Source: Nematostella vectensis (Eukaryota; Cnidaria; Anthozoa; Actiniaria; Edwardsiidae). From it: a stretch of 64,000 nucleotides of DNA. The stretch is from the NCBI RefSeq assembly GCF_932526225.1, contig NC_064035.1, forward strand, positions 14,806,469 through 14,870,468. The letters are read 5' to 3'. Position 1 is the first letter of the stretch; the number at the start of each line of letters is the position of its first letter. Below the pieces are notes generated by a model. It was not told the DNA's origin. It saw only the letters and a list, made by a program, of their open reading frames with translations, and ran no database searches. Of this stretch, positions 12,757 through 24,553 are shown piece after piece. The translations under genes and the position numbers were made by a program.

Positions 12757-12835
12757 AGGCGCGTAGCCAGCATTGCCAGAGGGGAAGGGGGGGGGGGGGG
12801 GGGGGTTGCAAGCATGATAGGAATCATATAGGGAT
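12757..12835. repeat. GCGTAGCCAG-type repeat with 19-G run
   Basis: GGCGCGTAGCCAGCATTGCC is followed by a G-rich stretch with 19 consecutive G (12787-12805). Related starts occur at about 26014, 30776 and, weakly, 52073. This suggests a short dispersed element whose ends I cannot define. Confidence 0.5.
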
Positions 12836-12919
12836 GGGAGATGTATGGACAATTTACTAGTACTGAAAGCTCTAATTGACAAAAAAAAAAGACAAAACAA
12901 AATCAAAAGAATAACTTCT

Positions 12920-14455
12920 TATACACCTGTTTCATCGATTTGAGCAAAGCTAAGTGATATTGGTATAGACGGAGGATTCTTAGATGTTATCAAGGATATG
13001 TATAGTAAAGATTCTGCGTGTGTTAAAATGGATGGATCCATTCACGTGTTCAAAAGGTGTTAAGCAAGGCTGCATGCTATCACCTACTTTTTTTTAACAT
13101 TTACCTGTCTGACCTACCGGATAGGTTAAACAAGGGCAAGGATGCTTGTATACTAAACGATAGAACGGTTAGCTGCCTATTATACGCCGATGACCTAGTT
13201 GTCATACCAAAGTCACAAACAGGACTGCAAAATAATCTAAATAGTCTAGAAGTATACTGCAAAAATAATAGTTTATCCTTCAATGAAACTAAATCTAAGA
13301 TAATGATATTTAATCCTAGTGACAGAAAACTGAATCGTTACCTTTTCCATGCAGGTAGTAAACAACTTGAAAACGTTACAAGATACAAATATTTAGGTTT
13401 GACTCTGAGCTCCACGGGATCCTTTACCATAGCAAAACAAGAGTTAAAAAAGTCGCCCTAAAAGCCCTATATTCATTACGTATAAATATGGGCACGTCGT
13501 TTAGAAGGAATCTTCCGCTCACTATTCACTTATTTGTCACATTAATAAAACCAGTCCTCACGTATAGTGCAGAAATATGGGGTTTGGGCACAGTCAAGTA
13601 CAACGAGTTACGTGACCCGATAGAGCAAGTTCATACAAGATTCTGTAAATTAATCCTACGCGTTAGCAGAAGAGCCACAAACAAAGCTTGCAGAGCAGAA
13701 CTACCAGTTATAGTCGAGATAAAAGCAAAAGCGATATCATTTTGGGCGCGCCTTCTGACACTTGACGAAAACAGAATAGCAAAACAAGCATATCTGGACC
13801 AATTAAGTTTAACGAACTCGCGGAACTGGGCAATGAAAATTAAATCACTTTTATTTCAAGACGGTTATAGCTACTGTTGGGAACCTTAGACACTAAATCA
13901 ATAAAACAATTATATAAAGAATTCAAACACAGGTTAGAATATATCGAAATACAAGATTGGAGATCAAGCCTTTTCGACGATAATGCCAGACTAATTGGAG
14001 GGAACAAACTAATAACATTCAGAGAATTCAAATCAGAATATAAACTAGAGGATTAATTACTAAAAGTATCGAATATAGAATATCGTAGGGCACTAACAAA
14101 ACAAGAATAAGCGACCACATTAATCTACAAATTAAAAGAGGTCGCTACAATAAAAACTGAATAACACCAGAATCAAGGGTTCGCCCGCGCTGTCAGACTA
14201 TGGAAAACAAAGAACACTTTCTTGTTAAATGCCCATTTTACAAAGAACTTAGAAATACTCTTCCCCAACAACTAAATAGACATTTCCCAAACTTTACATA
14301 TTTAATAGACCCCAAAAAACTCCACAGCATTGTAGCTAAATACATTAATGACTGAATTAGGCAATCTTACTTATAAATATTAGAGAATAATGGCCTATGT
14401 ACATCTTTGTTCACGGCACTCTTAAAAATCTTTCTGTCTGTCTGTCTGTCTGATG
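12920..14455 (+). mobile_element. 5'-truncated, decayed LINE (non-LTR retrotransposon)
   Basis: The remnant begins inside a reverse transcriptase (FIDLSKA, then KGVKQGCMLSP, FFNIYLSDLP). It contains the catalytic LLYADDLVV box at about 13183, the LSFNETKSKIM motif and YKYLGLTLSSTGSF. After frameshifts and stops it continues to a C-terminal ENKEHFLVKCPFYKEL segment near 14200, and ends with a short CTGT repeat at 14430-14452. Loss of the 5' end, the YADD box and a short tandem 3' tail fit a dead non-LTR element. The frame is broken, so it is not functional. The clade (CR1, L2 or jockey-like) is unresolved. Confidence 0.85.
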
Positions 14456-14568
14456 GTGCCAAGGGGGTAAGGGCGGTGCACGCGACCCCATATGTACGCG
14501 CCTTCGAATTTATATTAATACTGGGCAATAGCCAACAACACTAAAATGTTTACTCATAGAACCAGAAA

Positions 14569-17500
14569 TTAGTCCACATCTGAGAAAAATATCGTTAGGA
14601 TGTTGATAAGCTGAGCATTCCTTGGTGAGGTCACAACCTTCTGGTCGTTCTCCATTCTTTCCTGAAGACCCAGGCTCTCTAAATACGTTCTAGTTCGCGT
14701 CCCCTTTTTCCACAGGGATGCCATTGGCTCCTCTCTAGGGTTCAAAGTCTTCTCCGGTTTACAGATGCAGCCCATTTGTGTGTAGTACTGTAAAACATTG
14801 GTAGTCAAGCGGCGAAATTATCATAATTGGTTCGTTATATGGCATGACAAGAGTCGATCACGTTCCTTAGATAGAAGATAGAATATCAACCAAGCGGGAG
14901 CAATACTTTTATCTCTTAGTGTTCACATGAAGAGCCAATACACACACAACCTTAGTGTACATATCACATATCAACACGGCGCACATCACCTAGTGTGTAC
15001 ATGACGAGCACTCCGTACATCACCTAGTGTGTACATGACAAACACTACACACATCACCTAGTGTGTACATGACGAGCACTGCGCACATCATCTAGTGTGT
15101 ACAAGACGAGCACTGCGCACATAACCTAGTGTGTACATAACGAGCACTGAGAACATCACCTAGTGTGTACATAACGAGCACTGCGTACATCACCTAGTGT
15201 GTACATGACGAGCACTGCACACATCATCTAGTGTGTACAAGACGAGCACTCCGTACATCACCTAGTGTGTACATGACGAGCACTACGCACATCACCTAGT
15301 GTGTACATGACGAGCACTGCGCACATCCCCTAGTGTGTACATGACGAGCACTGCGCACATCATCTAGTGTGTACATGACGAGCACTACGCACATCACCTA
15401 GTGTGTACATGACAAACACTACGCACATCACCTAGTGTGTACATGACGAGCACTGCGTACATCACCTAGTGTGTACATGACGAGGACTGCGCACATCACC
15501 TAGTGTGTATATGACGACCACTTCGCACATCACCTAGTGTGTACATTACGAGCACTGCGCACATCACCTAGTGTGTACATGACGAGCACTGCGCACATAA
15601 CCTAGTGTGTACATGACGAGCACTGCGCACATCACCTAGTGTGTACATGACGTGCACTGCGCACATCACCTAGTGTGTACATGACGAGCACTGCGTACAT
15701 CACCTAGTGTGTACATGACGAGCACTGCGTACATCACCTAGTGTGTACATGACGAGCACTACGCACATCACCTAGTGTGTACATGACGAGCACTGCGCAC
15801 ATCACCTAGTGTGCACATGACGAGCACTGCGCACAACACCTAGTGTGTACATGACGAGCACTGCGTACATCACCTAGTGTGTACATGACGAGCACTGCGC
15901 ACATAACCTAGTGTGCACATGACGAGCACTGCGCACATCACCTAGTGTGTACATGACGAGCACTGCGTACATCACCTAGTGTGTACATGACGAGCACTGC
16001 GCACACCAACCAGTGTGTACATGACGAGCACTGCGCACATCACCTAGTGTGTACAGGACGAGGACTGCGCACATCACCTAGTATGTACATGACGAGCACT
16101 GCGCACACCAACCAGTGTGTACATGACGAGCACTGCGCACATCACCTAGTGTGTACATGACGAGCACTGCGTACATCACCTAGTGTGTACATGACGAAAA
16201 CTGCGCACATCACCTAGTGTGTACAAGGCAAGCACTGCGCACATCACCTAGTGTGTACATGACGAGCACTGCGCACATCACCTTGTGTGTACATGACGAG
16301 CACTGCGCACATCACCTAGTGTGTACATGACGAGCACTGCGCACATCACCTAGTGTGTACAAGGCAAGCACTGCGCACATCACCTAGTGTGTACATGACG
16401 AGCACTACGTACATCACCTAGTGTGTACATGACGAGCACTGCGCACATCACCTAGTGTGTACATGACGAGCACTACGCTCGCCTTAGTTATGCTTATGTC
16501 CTTTGAAGTTCGCCAGGTTCCCTAACCAGTCTCCCCTACTAGTTGCACTTACCAACTCTTGCAAAGCTGCGACATCTTTGGCTGATAAGGCTGCCGTTGC
16601 CTCGCCTTGCTGATCTGTTATCACACCTGAGGGAAAAAAAACTATTAGTTGAGGGTTTCTCAGGCAATTGGTCTAAAGCTTCTCTTTCAAATACTGTTTA
16701 TCTGCATAACATCATGCTGCAGACTATTTTACGTCAAACCGGGGACAATTTAAGAACCAAAGAAATAGTTTGACTTGTGTTGTCTTATCGTTCAAACCTT
16801 TCACAATATATTTAAGGCGATGTCGTGTCACCTGTCACTTACCCTTAGCAAACACATGAAAGAGGAATTCGAGCAGTCTGAGGTATTCTTGGCTGTTTGA
16901 AGGCTGGAATACTATCTGGGGCTCTTCACTTTCGTCGTCTGAATCGTTAGGGGAGGGGTCGGTCATGACTATTTCCGCGCCCCTTAGTACCCTAGACAGG
17001 ATCATTGGGTATTTTGCGAGGCATAATGGGATACTTGGGATCGCCATGGATAAATCAACCATCTGCACAGCTTGCTGTTCTGCCGTCTGTGGGTATATTT
17101 ATAACACCGTCAGACACCTTTTGACTTTAAACTCGAATTCAAACATCCTGGGTACTTAATAAGCGGGATATGTTACGAAACGCAGGCAGTTAACGGTTAT
17201 ATGGTGAGCTGAATTCAAAATGTTAGACATCTATTGAACTTGTTAGAATACACCTATTTCAAAAAAGGTTGTCAGTGCAAATGGGTAATGGCAAATAGTA
17301 AATGGCAGTTCTAAGCCCGAACGGTGCTTCTGGGTACTAATCATTCGTAAAATTATAAGTGTTAAATAAAGTCTAGCAATGTCAGCGACATACATTGATG
17401 ATCTTTAATGGATAATTGTTTGATTTATCCATATTCTTCAGCATTTAGTGAAATTTAATGAGACCCATGGTTCCTTTCGGTCCTAGAACTGCCATTTGCC

Positions 17501-20500
17501 AATCGCCATTTCGCACTGACAACGTTTTTTGAAATAGGTATATAACTACGATTACCCACTCTGAATGCGTGATCCTCCTCCCTCAAGTCTGTTAAAGACA
17601 AGAAGGGACGGTCATCAATCGTCGGTGGTGACTTGCCAATCAAGGCAATGCCCTCAACGTGCTTCGCGCTCAGAGGATCACGCTTTGCATCGTCACCGTG
17701 GGTATCGTGGTTGTCTCTGTTAGGTTACAAAGACGGGACGCGTACTATAGAAATGATCCTAGTAAGTACGGTCTTGATTTGGGGAAGATTAGCAGAGTGT
17801 TCTCTATACTCAAGTGATCATGATCCATGTGGGTTGGATTTTGCACATGCGCATTAGAATAAAAAGCTTCTAATTTAGAATAATTAACTTGACCAAACAA
17901 CTTTAAGTAAAACGAAGTGCAATATTCTTACACTGATAAACGTAGTAATGAGGCACTTGGACTCAATTGGGCAAGATATATAAATATACGAGATATACAA
18001 GAAAAGACCCGTCACTTTTTGACGATCATAAAAGAAAAACAAAAACTTGTAATAATAAATCTTGTTATTACAATTTTGTTGTTATTACATTTTTGGCAAT
18101 TTCTTTTTTACATTTGTGGACATTAATAACATTCGTGGGGTCTACAGGGTCATAGATAAATATATGTCTCACGTGGTATTACCTGGAAACTCTTGATAAC
18201 CGTGAGGAGAAAGCCGAGTGCCTGTTGGCGGTCTTTACCGTCTACGAGAGTGTATAGGTCCACCAGAGCAGGTCGCCACAGCTCTCTAGTTTTCATCTCT
18301 TTGAGGTGAGAAACGAGCCAAGAGACAAAGTCAAAATCCAGCTCTTTAAGAAAAACATTTATTTCGGTTATCAGCGCAAATATTAAAATTTTTTTAGCAG
18401 TTTTCTGCAAAAACATTTTTACTTCTTGACAAAAGAGACTCAAATGTGTATGCTATTTATATCCTAGTTCAGTTTAGTTGCATTTGGTTCGTTGCTTATT
18501 TCACACTTTGAATGATACCACACCTACCCTCTGCATAGAACTGCCCCGGAAGATCACTCTCCTCCCGAGGACTTGTGGGTATGAGAGCGACGTTATACAC
18601 AGGCTTCCCAAGCGTGCCATCCCTTGCCAAAGGCATCTTGCAAAATGTGAAGGCTCGAGGTGCGTCCTTGATCTCGCTGGAAAAGCTAGGGTTGCTAGGG
18701 TCTTTAGCTGCATTTTTTATTTGTGACTCAATAGCATTTGAGTCTTTACCGTGCCAACTTATACTCTGGTAATTCCGTGAGCCGTAGTACACCAGCTTCT
18801 CTGAGCGACAAACCTATTAAAGGGGACAGAAAACGTTATCCACACATCGCTACCACTCGACTATGGCACTCGCTACTCTATAACTATGACACTAGTATGA
18901 ACTCGCTACTCCATGACTATGACACTAGTACGAACTCGCTACTCTATGACTATGACACTAGTATGAACTCGCTACTCTATAACTACGACACTAGTATGGA
19001 CTCGCTACTCCATGACTGTGACACTAGTATGAACTCGCTACTCCATGACTATGACACTAGTACGAACTCGCTACTCTATGACTATGACACTAGTATGAAC
19101 TCGCTACTCCATGACTATGACACTAGTACGAACTCGCTACCATATGACTATGACACTTGCACACACTCGCTACTCTATGACATTAGTATGAACTCGCTAC
19201 TCTATGACTATGACACTAGTATGGACTCGCTACTCTATGACTGTGACACTGGTATGAACTCGCTACTCTATGACTGTGACACTAGTATGAACTCGCTACT
19301 CTATGACTATGACACTAGTATGAACTCGCTACTCTATAACTTGACACTAGTACGAACTCGCTACTCTATGACTATGACACTAGTACGAACTCGCTACTCT
19401 ATGACTATGACACTAGTACGAACTCGCTACTCTATGACTATGACACTAGTATGAACTCGCTACTCTATGACTATGACACTAGTACGAACTCTCTACTCTA
19501 TAACTACGACACTAGTATAAACTCGCTACTCTATGACTATGACACTAGTATGAACTCGCTACTCTATGACTGTGACACTAGTATGAACTCGCTACTCCAT
19601 GACTATGACACTAGTATGAACTCGCTACTCTATGACTGTGACACTAGTATGAACTCGCTACTCTATGACTATGACACTAGTATGAACTCGCTACTCTATG
19701 ACTATGACACTAGTATGAACTCGCTACTCTATGACTGTGACACTAGTATGAACTCGCTACTCTATGACTATGACACTAGTATGGACTCGCTACTCTAAGA
19801 CTGTGACACTGGTATGAACTCGCTACTCTATGACTATGACACTAGTATGGACTCGCTACTCTATGACTGTGAGACTGGTATGAACTCGCTACTCTATGAC
19901 TGTGACACTAGTATGAACTCGCTACTCTATGACTATGACACTAGTATGAACTCGCTACTCTATAACTTGACACTAGTACGAACTCGCTACTCCATGACTA
20001 TGACACTAGTACGAACTCGCTACTCTATGACTATGACACTAGTACGAACTCGCTACTCTATGACTATGACACTAGTATGAACTCAATACTATGTGACTAT
20101 GACACTAGTATGAACTCGCTACTCTATGACTATGACACTAGTATAAACTCGCTACTCTATGACTATGACACTAGTATGAACTCGCTACTCCATGACTATG
20201 ACACTAGTACAAACTCGCTACTCTATAACTATGACACTAGTACGAACTCGCTACTCTATGACTGTGACACTAGTATGAACTCGCTACTCTATGACTGTGA
20301 CACTAGTACGACCGAACCACTCTGCCATGTCACAGTCGACATACTCTTGACTGACTTGATATGGATACTCATGATTGACATTTTAAAACACTCAGTACTC
20401 TATAACGTTATGACCGTAAATTTCAATATTCTAGTGTTTTGCAACATTCTTTCAGTTAAGGCTTACATGGCAGAGTAAATAAGTGTCACACAATCTACAC

Positions 20501-21082
20501 GATCATGTCACACCACTTATTTGACTGACACTCAAAGATTAATTTTACCTGATACACGAGGTACACGCAGTCCTTTCCGCGAAAGACATCTTTCAAAGTG
20601 TCTATCTTACACGCCTCTTCACTCAGCTTAGCACTAAGCTTTATTGGATCAACATAATTGATTTGCGTGGTGCCCAGCTCAAGCCAACTAAATCGCTTTC
20701 CTTCTGGCCTCCCAGTTAAGGCAGTGGATGTGAACTCAAGAATTCGGCTGGAAAATGGGTATTTTACAGCCGTTAGATATCTGTCAATGTGTTTAGTAGA
20801 GCTGCAGTGTAAGTGTGGAAGCAATGGTCTTCTTATGTCCATGCCTTCATCCTGGAATACACCGCCATTTCTGCACAAATGCCCGACATAAACAAACCGA
20901 TTCCGACCGTCTTTCAAAAACAACGAGAACAATGCGAAATTTCGACTATCACACTTGTCAGGAACGCTGTAGAGATCGCCATATCCTTCAAATATCTGAG
21001 CAAGAATGTGACCTAAAGCATTTCGCTCATACAGCTCGTAAGCTTTTGATTCTACAAAATTGCTATCCAACAATAAGGACAT
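14569..21082 (-). CDS. Putative gasdermin-like protein, six exons, 505 aa
   Basis: Exons (right to left) 21082-20549, 18813-18528, 18343-18183, 17086-16843, 16626-16553, 14787-14569 join in phase with good GT-AG sites. A stop codon sits just upstream of the first ATG region. The N-terminal part shows NALGHILAQI, GDLYSVPDKCDSRNF and SLFLKDGRNRF, resembling the gasdermin start (KNFVxQxD..GxLIPVPSLxDSDKF..SLVVK). LSEEACKIDTLKDVF and CVYLVYQVCRSEK resemble the later gasdermin strand pattern. The C-terminal half (about residues 280-505) is helical-looking with an acidic loop (PNDSDDESEE). Length fits a two-domain gasdermin, whose N domain forms membrane pores after protease release. This rests on remembered family patterns only, so treat the family as a hypothesis. 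Gene existence is well supported by the phase-consistent exons. Two introns hold large minisatellites. Confidence 0.6.
14940..16478. repeat. 34-bp minisatellite, about 44 copies
   Basis: Head-to-tail units near the consensus ACATCACCTAGTGTGTACAT plus GACGAGCACTGCGC fill the last intron of the gasdermin-like gene. Variation is mostly single-base (GCGCAC / GCGTAC / ACGCAC, ATGACG / AAGGCA). The first few units are more divergent. There are no spacers, so it is not CRISPR. The length is not a multiple of three and there is no coding frame. Confidence 0.95.
17554..17860. repeat. Dispersed repeat, copy 1
   Basis: This copy starts CCCACTCTGAATGCGTGATC, and its core TTACAAAGACGGGACGCGTA is shared with copies at 26388 and 27965. 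Homology continues to a CATGCGCA-containing end. It lies in intron 3 of the gasdermin-like gene. Both strands stay open across the core. The minus frame (RDPLSAKH, EGIALIGKSPPTID, LREEDHAFRV) and the plus frame (ITLCIV, VRLQRRDAYYRND) both look partly protein-like. Spliced inclusion in the host gene does not fit by phase. Confidence 0.7.
18850..20315. repeat. 33-bp minisatellite, about 44 copies
   Basis: Units near ACTAGTATGAACTCGCTACT plus CTATGACTATGAC repeat through the first intron of the gasdermin-like gene. Each unit carries ACTAGT. Because 33 is a multiple of three, plus-strand frames of up to 238 codons stay open and read as MNSLLYDYDTS repeats. Variants are almost all transitions (TAT/TGT, ATG/ACG, CTC/CCC). 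Two adjacent blocks share a variant unit lacking four bases (TAACTTGACACTAG), which points to block duplication. Confidence 0.95.
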
Positions 21083-23590
21083 TTCAATTATCGTAAATGA
21101 TTCCACTTAACCCATTTGTCGTGTGCCTTAACAGCACAGTGTTAATTTTGAATTTGGAGGCGTTTGTTGGTATCCTACTTGAGAGATGAAATACTCTTAA
21201 CCCCAAATAAAGTGCCTCGAGTTGTCAGACTTTTCAAATTTTCCTGTGTTTACTCACATCAGTGGATTAGTCGTAATGAATTCTGTAGTGATCCGAACGC
21301 CATCTGATTGGAAGTAATTCAAATTCAAATTCAAAGTAAACATGGTTAATCATTAAGATGTTTGATTGACACTTTTGGGGTTACCAAGAAGGGTTTCTAA
21401 TGGGAGATTGTGCATGCATTATATGTTTACCCTTGAAACCAGAGGCTCCAAGAGTTTTTCAAGCGAAGCGAGAATTGGGAAAAGCGGATATTCAGCCTCT
21501 GGAACCCAGGATATAATAGCACATGTTTACAAAAGAAAGATCACACTAAATGCCTTTTTTGCATAATATATTTACTTCACATGATTTATCCATATAAAAA
21601 AGCCGCGAGAATAATTGAGGAAGTCTCCTCGGTCTCCACATATCAATATTCCCGGCACAGTGGCCCTCGATTATTTGTGTTTGTTGTTGTTGTTGATCAG
21701 CATTGATACTCTCTCAAAACGGAATTCGGAATGTGTGCCAAGATGTAGGATTTTGAGGACTGGAATGGAATACATAAAAGAAAGGAAAGTAAAGAAGGCG
21801 AGAACAAAGAGCTTCCCGCGCTGGCTACCTTCCTTTTCAGATGAATAATTCCCCTCTAGATAATTATCTAAAAAATGCGCCTCAACTCAAAATTACCATT
21901 TTCGAGTAAAACGAGAAGTGTAAAATAATAACAATAATGATTTTGTTTCCTCGAAATTTTAATAATGATATTAATAATAATCATATATTTTATTCTAAGA
22001 ATATAAGTTTGTGCACTGGAAAATCGAGGAACTAGAAATTCCAAAACCACACACTGCTATCCTTAGCCACCGGAGAAGGGTTTTATGTTGGTATTATAAG
22101 GCCAAAAGAAGCTCTTATTGGGGCGTTTTACTTAGTGAGTGATCCAGCTTTCGAAGGTGACATTTTCAGTTCTTCCACACAAAAAAAAAGAATGATAACA
22201 ATGTTCAGTGCTTCGTCGTAGTGAAGAGAAGCTGAGGTGAAGAATTAAACAAAAATGTGGCTCTGTTTACAGAACATCCTGATGTCACATCAGTTGTCGT
22301 CACTGTCACTTGCTGTCAGCGTCAGTTGTCCTAACCGGTGAGGACTTCAGAAAGAGGTCAGATCCTGTGTTTGTGTGGTCTGAAGTAAGCTGAAAATGCT
22401 TAGAACAGAAAAAAAGCGACACAGAGAACCCGCAGTTCTATTGTCCACCCCCACTCTCCAACGCCCATGCTGCTTCTTTTATGACACCCAGATGAAAAAC
22501 CGTTTGCGTCTTGTCGTTTAAATGAAGATCCGGTATGGCGTACTGCCCATGCGTAAAGGAGTTTGATTGAAGAAGTGCTAATGTACAGAGGGAAAACTAT
22601 TTCTCTGTAGGTACAAATAAGGATTGCGCGGGGTGACGTCGGATGATTTTACAGAGATTGGTGTCATAACTGTTTTTCACACGTGTCATAACTGTTTTTC
22701 TCACGAATACGAATGTTGCCGCCATTTCTTCGACATGGAGGAGTGGACCAAGGACTAAGGATTAATCCGAGACTGAAACACTACGCGAAAGTTCTGCTAA
22801 TTCTCTTGGCCCTCCGCTAATTATGTTTCCCTCTACACATCCGTTTGATTCTCGTAAATATATACCCGTTTTTTTATTGCTGTTCATTTGTGATCAGCGC
22901 AGCAGGGGTTGAGTTCTCGCTGCGGCCAATCCAGTTCAACCGGTATCTAGAGGGAGATGACTCATATACGGGGGTACGCCTTTTTCGGCGCGCCCCCCCC
23001 TTACCCTTATACCCCTATACCCCACCCTCCTGACGTATGTTATTCATGTAGTAGAGATTTATCTATGTCAAATCATTAGTTGCCTTAGGAGGAAGTTTTG
23101 AAATTTGATTGATAACAACGGACGGACGTTTAGGCCGCATGAGACCGTGGCCTTAGAAATTCAGTAAGAAATAGTTTATTCAAATTAATGTGGACTATGT
23201 ATGTAGGAGTAGCAATAATATGATGAGATGTGTGATATAAACAAGAGGTCTATAATCCATTACCGAGAGTAATAATTGCTATATAAACCAAAGTGTTGTG
23301 AGTGGTTCCGAGGACCGTGTGAATTCATTACAATTAGTCTGATGTGACTGAAAGCATGAATTTACGTATAGACTGACCACAGATGGGTCAGTGAGAGAGC
23401 GTATTACACTCATTTCCGCCTTCGACCCAAGCGTGATTCGCGTCACAGCTCAACTGCCTGATCTACACACAACCTCACGACATCTTGTATCACGAAATGA
23501 CCAGAGACCACAGCGCTCTCAAATTGCTTGGATTTCCCGGCACAACAGACCGAGAGCGAAGCCTCGAGTAAGCAAAAAGCGTAGGCAGGC
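21083..23590. other. Divergent intergenic region
   Basis: This separates the minus-strand gasdermin-like gene from the plus-strand FAM43-like gene and should hold both promoters. A 20-bp duplication (GTGTCATAACTGTTTTTC) sits at about 22661-22700, and an AP-1-like TGACTCA at about 22960. No gene is recognised. Confidence 0.45.
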
Positions 23591-24553
23591 ATGCTAAAGC
23601 TGTTTTCATGTCGGTCCGATAGCTCTGCCACGATCGAATCCGACAAGGATTATCTTACCGTTGACTTCAGCAAGCATCGACCGACATATACAGTCAGGTA
23701 CCTTGGCTGCGAAGAGCTCTACAAACCAGGATTACAACAAATGTGCGAAACGGTCAACGACATTTACGTATCACAAAAATCCCGATTAAGAAAGCTGAAT
23801 CATTGCTTTCTAACTGTAACAAGTGATGCTGTCATTCTTCGCGAACAAGACAGCACCGAGGACGATGGCCGCACATTCCACTTGCGTCGGATTTTATACT
23901 GCGGAGTTTACAGTCGGGTTCAACGACTATTCTTCTTTAATTATCAAAGCGGTGCCAAAGGAGACGTGGTAAACTGCCACATTATATTATGCTCGAGTAA
24001 AGAGGAAGCCAAAAGCTTAGCAAAGGTTCTCTCTAAAGCATTTAAGTTAGCAGCAATCGAGGCTCACCATCAGGATGTGGAGAACCGAAAGCTCCATGCA
24101 CGAGGATTGAGCCAAAGCAGCCTTGCGCATGAAACCGACGGACGCAAATATTATAACATGAAAAACTCAGGGGGCAATTTGAGCGTCAATAGTGCGGATT
24201 TTCGAATGAAAGGACTCTCTGCCTCAAGCGACGAGAGGGATTTTCGCTCTGGTAAGGGTTCAAATAATAAATTCAGTGACTGGGAAATTACGGATTCATC
24301 GCGAGATGATACTAGTATGAGTTCTTTCACCGCGGAGATACGAGATTTGATCGAAACTTCGTCATACACTAAAGATACTGACTTTGATGAAGAAACTTCT
24401 TCTCTTCTTAAATCACAAACAGATGCGACTGACGACACTATGACTAGTGATGAACACTGCAGAACACAAGAACCGAGTTTTATACGATTCTCATACAACT
24501 TCGAAATCGATAACTGGAGTAAAATCATAGATTTAGATTCTACGGACGTTTGA
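23591..24553 (+). CDS. FAM43-like PTB/PID-domain protein, single exon, 320 aa
   Basis: An uninterrupted frame starts MLKLFSCRSDSS, with an in-frame TAG three codons upstream fixing the start. Residues about 25-165 look like a phosphotyrosine-binding domain: RPTYTVRYLGCEELYKPG (strand 1 and helix), LTVTSDAVILRE, RILYCGVYSRVQRLFFFNY, CHIILCSSKEEAKSLAKVL and a C-terminal helix KAFKLAAIEAH. The order and the PTYTVxYLG start match FAM43 proteins, which are also intronless and end soon after the PTB. The rest (170-320) is Ser/Asp/Thr-rich and probably disordered. PTB domains bind NPxY-like peptides on membrane receptors; no specific partner can be inferred. FAM43 is the best guess within the PTB superfamily. 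Confidence 0.8.
   Translation: MLKLFSCRSDSSATIESDKDYLTVDFSKHRPTYTVRYLGCEELYKPGLQQMCETVNDIYVSQKSRLRKLNHCFLTVTSDAVILREQDSTEDDGRTFHLRRILYCGVYSRVQRLFFFNYQSGAKGDVVNCHIILCSSKEEAKSLAKVLSKAFKLAAIEAHHQDVENRKLHARGLSQSSLAHETDGRKYYNMKNSGGNLSVNSADFRMKGLSASSDERDFRSGKGSNNKFSDWEITDSSRDDTSMSSFTAEIRDLIETSSYTKDTDFDEETSSLLKSQTDATDDTMTSDEHCRTQEPSFIRFSYNFEIDNWSKIIDLDSTDV

Noticed and set aside
13057-13889. Reverse transcriptase frames as an active gene
   Set aside because: The coding sequence is split by a frameshift and stops and lacks the 5' half and endonuclease.
14940-16478. CRISPR-like array of 34-bp repeats
   Set aside because: Units are contiguous with no unique spacers, and the host genome is eukaryotic.
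17455-17720. Minus-strand frame with GKSPPTIDDRPFLSLTDLRE as an exon of the gasdermin-like gene
   Set aside because: Its best acceptor and donor phases (2 and 1) do not fit the phase-0 neighbours, and the sequence is a dispersed repeat.
18738-20478. Long plus-strand frames of MNSLLYDYDTS repeats as a repetitive protein
   Set aside because: They are a by-product of a 33-bp tandem repeat. There is no signal peptide, the frame is lost at a four-base-short unit, and the array sits inside a well-supported intron on the other strand.
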